From assembly GCF_023502425.1 (NCBI RefSeq), contig NZ_JAMFMA010000004.1, positions 124,001-188,000 of the forward strand: 64,000 nt of DNA, in the 5' to 3' direction. The notes beneath the pieces were generated by a model. It was given only the letters and a program-made list of their open reading frames with translations, did not search any database and was not told the DNA's origin. The stretch is from Flagellimonas spongiicola. Its GTDB lineage: Bacteria > Bacteroidota > Bacteroidia > Flavobacteriales > Flavobacteriaceae. Shown in pieces: positions 60,188 to 64,000 of this stretch (positions within the stretch are counted from its first letter, which is position 1; each line of letters begins with the position of its first letter). Made by a program: the position numbers and the translations under genes.

Positions 60188-61213
60188 CTAATTACAATTC
60201 TCAATTTTATTGAGATGTTGTGAAATGTATTGTTGAGGGGTGACCCCTATCTCTTTTTTAAAAGCAGCATAAAAAGCAGAAGGAGTGTTAAAGCCTACGC
60301 TATAGGCCATCCCTTCAATTGTATACCCTGTGGTGCTGAATTTCATCAATTCCTTTTTCAAAGCTTCCACTCTATAATGATTTACAAATTCTGGAAATGT
60401 TTTATTATAGCTTTTGTTGATCACCATGGAGATTACATAAACTGGTTGGTTGATGTGTTCCGCAAGCTTGTTCAATGTTAATTTCGGGTCTCGATAAATC
60501 TTTTCTTCAACAAAACTTTGATCAATAAGGGATAGGATTAACTTGGTTTTTTTGGGTGATACCGTTTTGGTTTTCTTGGTATTGTTCTTTTTCAATGTAA
60601 TGATGATCATACAATAATTTATCCAATACAAAACCAGAACTGACACAAATGTGCCAATAATGTAATTTGTTAGATCATAGTATAAAAAATGAATTACGAA
60701 CGAAATCCAAATAATGGAAGTACCGATTAACACTGGTTTTTCTATCTGCAATTTGTCGGGCGCAGTACTGGAAGAATTGGCATAATAAGTATACCAAGAA
60801 AGCACTATATAGACACCTACAACGAGGGTGGAAACATTGGAAACCAAAAGCAATGGAATAAATTCGAAATTCCAGCCAATGGACAAAACAATCAGCGCTG
60901 GTAAAAAGTGAAGACTATTAAACCATGGAAATTTTGAAGTTTGACTACTTTGAATAAGAAAAAACAATAATGGTCCTAAAACTAACTTGCCTACTATGCC
61001 AAATGTAAAAGCTAAAGGTGCTATTTGATCGGAAAAATAGTAAGGGACTGTATTACTCACCTTTAAGGTCAAAACAGATACAATGAGAATCAAAAAAAGA
61101 TTACCCAGTCTACTAAGCGGCTGTTTTAGAATAATCACCCTAATCAGAAAGATACAATTGATTATGGCCATAAAACAGAAGGTGGCTATCAAAACTATTA
61201 CATACTCTTCCAT
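60188..61213 (-). CDS. AraC-family regulator with N-terminal membrane domain
   Basis: The 341-residue protein has seven or so membrane helices in the first 215 residues, then a linker and an AraC-type HTH domain (about 235-335): DPKLTLNKLAEHINQPVYVIS for the first helix-turn-helix and YSVGFNTPSAFYAAFKKEIGVTPQQY for the second. This type senses at the membrane and binds DNA directly. It is convergent with the CPBP gene and divergent from the NTF2-like genes, which it may control. Confidence 0.9.
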   Translation of the reverse strand: MEEYVIVLIATFCFMAIINCIFLIRVIILKQPLSRLGNLFLILIVSVLTLKVSNTVPYYFSDQIAPLAFTFGIVGKLVLGPLLFFLIQSSQTSKFPWFNSLHFLPALIVLSIGWNFEFIPLLLVSNVSTLVVGVYIVLSWYTYYANSSSTAPDKLQIEKPVLIGTSIIWISFVIHFLYYDLTNYIIGTFVSVLVLYWINYCMIIITLKKNNTKKTKTVSPKKTKLILSLIDQSFVEEKIYRDPKLTLNKLAEHINQPVYVISMVINKSYNKTFPEFVNHYRVEALKKELMKFSTTGYTIEGMAYSVGFNTPSAFYAAFKKEIGVTPQQYISQHLNKIENCN

Positions 61214-61607
61214 TGTTCAAAATGATAAAGGCAGTTACTAATTTACAAATGATCTTTTTTTGCTAGTAAAAACAATATTCAGATTCAATGAATCTGGACA
61301 AGTAATTTAGCTTTACTTTGGACATAAGGGCTTTGTACTATTGTTTTTTCTTCAATTATCATCTCCGGATTCTCGAAATCAGTACATACCCATAAAAAAT
61401 ATATACTTCTTTGCTTAAAATTTGCGGCGTATTTTAAAGAAGAGTATGCCTTAATTTTTGATTTTCAGATTTTGATGAATCCCCAGTACTATTGATGCTC
61501 CACGTATTGTTAATGAATGTTTGTGGAAATTACCATTTCAATACGCTGGGGTTTTTTTGCAGTTAAACTTTAATCCCAATTGTAACTTTTAATTAAATGA
61601 TACATCA
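61214..61607. other. 394-bp intergenic region with structured RNA candidate
   Basis: It separates the AraC-type gene from the first NTF2-like gene. The first 260 bases are AT-rich with nothing recognised. The rest contains the hairpin described at 61481-61558. Confidence 0.5.
61481..61558 (+). ncRNA. Possible structured leader/attenuator or small RNA with terminator
   Basis: Three nested pairings can be drawn: CCCCAG (61481-61486) with CTGGGG (61546-61551), TATTGA (61490-61495) with TCAATA (61538-61543), and TCCAC (61499-61503) with GTGGA (61523-61527). Seven T follow directly. It ends about 50 bases before the next start codon. It could be a leader terminator or the 3' end of a small RNA. 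Confidence 0.35.
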
Positions 61608-62072
61608 ATGAAAAAAATGAAAGGACGGTTATTCTTAGTTTTTGTCTTATCCGTTAGCACAACAGTCTCCTTTGCACAACGTACTTCTCAAAGCAATGAA
61701 GGACAACCTAAATACCAGCAAAGGATTCTTGAAAATTTTGAAAGGCAAAAAAACTGTTGGAATGCAGAAGATCTGGATTGCTACATGAACGCATATTCAA
61801 AGTGGGACAATCTAAAAGCCGTGACCAGTAATGGGGTTACTACTGGTTATGATGACATTTTGGCCAGGTATATAAAACATTTTCCTAAAGGAAAAATGGG
61901 TGAATTAAGTTTTCATGATTTTGATTTTAACCTATTAAGTAAACGTTTGTGTTTTGTTACCGGAAGATTCCGGTTAAAACTCAAAGACAGAAATGAGCCT
62001 TTTGATGGATGGTTCTCCGTTATAATGAAAAAGCACGGAAAGCAATGGTTTATCATTACGGACCATTCTTAG
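61608..62072 (+). CDS. Secreted NTF2-like (SnoaL/DUF4440-type) protein
   Basis: The 154-residue protein has a signal peptide (GRLFLVFVLSVSTTVSFAQ). The cone-shaped NTF2-like fold pattern is visible: helix with ENFERQKNCWNAEDLDCYMNAYS, loop TTGYDDILARYIKHFP, then strands FDFNLLSKRLCFVTGRFRLKL and WFSVIMKKHGKQWFIITDHS. Members bind small hydrophobic molecules or act as simple hydrolases/isomerases; no catalytic set is identifiable. It is the first of three similar genes in a row. Confidence 0.82.
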   Translation: MKKMKGRLFLVFVLSVSTTVSFAQRTSQSNEGQPKYQQRILENFERQKNCWNAEDLDCYMNAYSKWDNLKAVTSNGVTTGYDDILARYIKHFPKGKMGELSFHDFDFNLLSKRLCFVTGRFRLKLKDRNEPFDGWFSVIMKKHGKQWFIITDHS

Positions 62073-62239
62073 TATTGAACTGTTAAATTCGGATGTTAAT
62101 TTTTTTTACTGAATGAATAAGGGTTGTACGGTTTCATCAAATCCGAATAGGTTTTAGTCTTTTGTTAGCTTTTGAAAAATTGCAAAGGCCAATATTTGCT
62201 AAGAATATTTTCAAAAACAGAACGATTAAAATTAACATT

Positions 62240-62701
62240 ATGAAAAAACTGTCTTTACTTTTATTTATGCTTATGGGGATTACCTTTTATGGACAATCAT
62301 CCGATGAAAAATTGAATAAACTAGTTCATGAACTTGGAAATCGGATGGAGGAAATGATTCCGAAAGGTGATTTAGACGGTATCATGTCTATGTATAGTGA
62401 AGGTGCTAGGTACCTGCCTGATAATTTTGACCAAATCCTTGTGGGTAAGGAAGCGATTAGAATGTACTGGGAAAAAACTTTAAACTATTTAGATGTAGTT
62501 GGGTTTGAAATGACGCCTGTAACTATTGAAAAGAACAATAATATGATTTATGAGACAGGTAACGGTGTTTCTAAATTCAAATATCAGGGAAGTGATATGG
62601 AATTAACCTTCAAATACATGAATGTTTGGCGCAAAGAAAATGGGAAATATGTGCTGATAATGGATATGTATAACGATCGGCCCATAAGAACTGAAAAGTA
62701 A
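62240..62701 (+). CDS. Secreted DUF4440/NTF2-like protein
   Basis: From ATG 62240 the protein has 153 residues and a signal peptide (LSLLLFMLMGITFYGQ). A DUF4440-like domain follows: GDLDGIMSMYSEGARYLPDNFDQILVGKEAIRMYW, then strands to YMNVWRKENGKYVLIMDMYN. A longer reading from 62162 would precede the signal peptide with 26 residues and is rejected. It shares its fold with the genes on either side. Confidence 0.87.
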   Translation: MKKLSLLLFMLMGITFYGQSSDEKLNKLVHELGNRMEEMIPKGDLDGIMSMYSEGARYLPDNFDQILVGKEAIRMYWEKTLNYLDVVGFEMTPVTIEKNNNMIYETGNGVSKFKYQGSDMELTFKYMNVWRKENGKYVLIMDMYNDRPIRTEK

Positions 62702-62789
62702 GTTTGAGTGCTATTAAATCATAATCAAAGAGCGCCTTATCCAATACTGGTCGAGGTGTTCTTTTTTAAAATATAAAACATAATTTAAG

Positions 62790-63308
62790 ATGAAAATATC
62801 AAAGAATCCTGCATGCTTCTTGTCATGTCTATTGTTAAGTATTAACCTTTTTGCTCAAAACCAAGAGCAAGATCGAAAGGCAATAGATAATCTAATAGAC
62901 AAAATGTATAAGTCAATATCATTTATTGACGGGGGTAGTGTAAATGATACGGTTTTGGACGCTATTCATTATTCGGACGCAATCATAGGAATAGTGGATA
63001 AAAGGGGGATTCAGATGTTCAACGAGAAAGAATTTAGGGCACAAAATGCTGAAATGTTCAAGAAAAACAAGGTTACTTCCTTCGTAGAAAAAGAACTAAG
63101 TAGCACCACCAATGTTTACGGAGGAATAGCAAATCGTTTCAGTACCTATGAATTTGTTATCAAAGCAGGTGAAAAAGAATTGAAAATTCGCGGAATAAAC
63201 TCCATTCAATTGGTAAAAGACCCCGAAAAAGGTTGGTTGATCCATACAACCATATTTAGTGATAATGGCTCATTCTCCGAAATACCCCAGATCTATCTTA
63301 ATAATTAA
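62790..63308 (+). CDS. Secreted NTF2/lumazine-binding-like protein
   Basis: The 172-residue protein has a signal peptide (ACFLSCLLLSINLFAQ). Helix DRKAIDNLIDKMYKSISFIDG opens an NTF2/SnoaL-like domain, with strands at KVTSFVEKELSSTTNVYGGIANRFSTYEF and a typical end (GINSIQLVKDPEKGWLIHTTIF). It is the third such gene in the row; no partner enzyme is visible. Confidence 0.78.
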   Translation: MKISKNPACFLSCLLLSINLFAQNQEQDRKAIDNLIDKMYKSISFIDGGSVNDTVLDAIHYSDAIIGIVDKRGIQMFNEKEFRAQNAEMFKKNKVTSFVEKELSSTTNVYGGIANRFSTYEFVIKAGEKELKIRGINSIQLVKDPEKGWLIHTTIFSDNGSFSEIPQIYLNN

Positions 63309-63482
63309 TGGGTTACTCTTTTATTTGATTTTAACTTTAATACTGTAACAAAAGTTTTGTGCACGTATCTATGATATAAAGAGTTTACTGGAAAATTTGA
63401 ATAAGTACGTCGGCATGTTTTAAAGGAACTGATGTAGCGATTATTTTTTTGGATGTAAATTCTCATAGATATTTCACAAAAG

Positions 63483-64000
63483 ATGCAGCTTCAAATACAA
63501 ACCATTTTTGCTTCCTTTATCCTTATTTTGTTGATTTTTTTAATCAACCGCAAGGAAAAACTTCCTCACAATAATGTATTTACGTTGTTTATAGGAGCGT
63601 TGTTTTGTTCCAGTGTGTTTGAAATATTGATGTTGTCTGACATCCTTACGGATAGAACAAATTTCAGTCAATTTATAAGCTATTTGTATGGTCCATTATT
63701 GTTTTGGTATGTTCAGGTAATTTGTGGAAGGATTGATGGTAAAACACGATTAGCACCATTCCATTTCTTGCCGGCAGTATTGGTGCTGAGCATTGAGCTG
63801 GTCAATTCTGCTACCCCTATTTTCGCGAATATACCGTTATGGAAATTTTTGGCCATTCTAGTGGTTGCCCATAACATGTTCTATTTGGCTTTGAGTATTA
63901 AAACCATTCAGGATGCTCGCTCCAAAAACTATATGCGAGAATTGAAAAGCTGGATGCGTTTTTTAAGTTGGGGATATGCACTCTTACTCGCTACGTTTGC
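63483..64000 (+). CDS. AraC-type membrane regulator, N-terminal membrane part (truncated by window end)
   Basis: The frame is open from ATG 63483 to the last base (172 residues), with no stop. It has about five membrane helices (QIQTIFASFILILLIFLI, VFTLFIGALFCSSVFEIL, FISYLYGPLLFWYVQVICG, FHFLPAVLVLSIELV, FLAILVVAHNMFYLAL). The pattern YLYGPLLFWYVQ...FHFLPA matches the membrane half of the regulator at 60188-61213 (VGKLVLGPLLFFLIQ...LHFLPAL), so an AraC-type HTH is expected beyond the window. Confidence 0.75.
   Translation, partial: MQLQIQTIFASFILILLIFLINRKEKLPHNNVFTLFIGALFCSSVFEILMLSDILTDRTNFSQFISYLYGPLLFWYVQVICGRIDGKTRLAPFHFLPAVLVLSIELVNSATPIFANIPLWKFLAILVVAHNMFYLALSIKTIQDARSKNYMRELKSWMRFLSWGYALLLATF

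Overview
The window is from a member of the Bacteroidota, most likely a marine-type Flavobacteriaceae. The evidence is the low-GC genes, promoters of the form TTTG-N19/21-TAnnTTTG, a type IX secretion (T9SS) type B C-terminal domain, DUF2911 and DUF6443 family proteins, and a gyrA-TPR-NlpC/P60-thiolase-pgpH neighbourhood. It falls into three parts: chromosomal backbone (1-22198), a 35.5-kb integrated island (22152-57650), and backbone again (57651-64000).

The left backbone holds the gyrA tail, a TPR protein, an NlpC/P60 peptidase, a thiolase, a PgpH-type HD phosphodiesterase, and tRNA-Ser and tRNA-Pro. Next is a LacI-controlled cluster (6009-15848). Its regulator gene has a 16-bp palindromic operator exactly in the promoter spacer. 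The cluster encodes a planctomycete-type c-heme/DUF1549/DUF1553 lipoprotein, a DUF1501 Tat protein, a beta-propeller protein, a DUF2231-cytochrome-LRR membrane protein, and, convergently, an SMP-30-like lactonase and a Gfo/Idh/MocA dehydrogenase. It looks like an envelope oxidation pathway for a sugar or polyol, but the substrate is not evident. After it come a LytS/LytR-type two-component system, two serine hydrolases and an S41 peptidase.

The island sits in tRNA-Arg(TCT). A 48-bp direct repeat (47/48 identical) forms the 3' part of the intact tRNA at 22125-22198 and recurs at 57603-57650. A tyrosine recombinase lies next to the intact tRNA, and a 23-bp motif recurs just inside both ends. 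The cargo is symmetrical. A leftward operon (30966 to 24791) encodes a GspG-like pseudopilin, prepilin peptidase, GspE ATPase, GspD secretin, GspL-like and GspM-like proteins. A rightward operon (48969 to 57515) encodes a large T9SS-exported surface protein, two lipoproteins, a GspC/PilP-like protein, a GspK/PilX-like protein with a bactofilin-like body, two more pseudopilins and GspF. Together these nearly complete a type II secretion / type IV filament machine, which is unusual in a phylum that relies mainly on T9SS.

Between the two halves lie two secreted FN3 proteins with a shared C-terminal module, a large secreted Rhs-like protein, a 2015-residue Rhs polymorphic toxin with an overlapping immunity-gene candidate, and a tandem row of small AT-rich cassettes (mostly lipoproteins) separated by repeated terminators and hairpins. 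An XRE regulator and a membrane GAF protein follow. The most interesting reading is that a mobile island carries its own T2SS-like machine together with an Rhs toxin/immunity system. Whether the machine exports, displays or assembles these surface proteins is inference.

The right backbone holds a DUF2911 protein, a DUF1579-like protein, a CPBP membrane protease, two AraC-type membrane regulators (the second cut by the window end), and three small secreted NTF2/DUF4440-like proteins.
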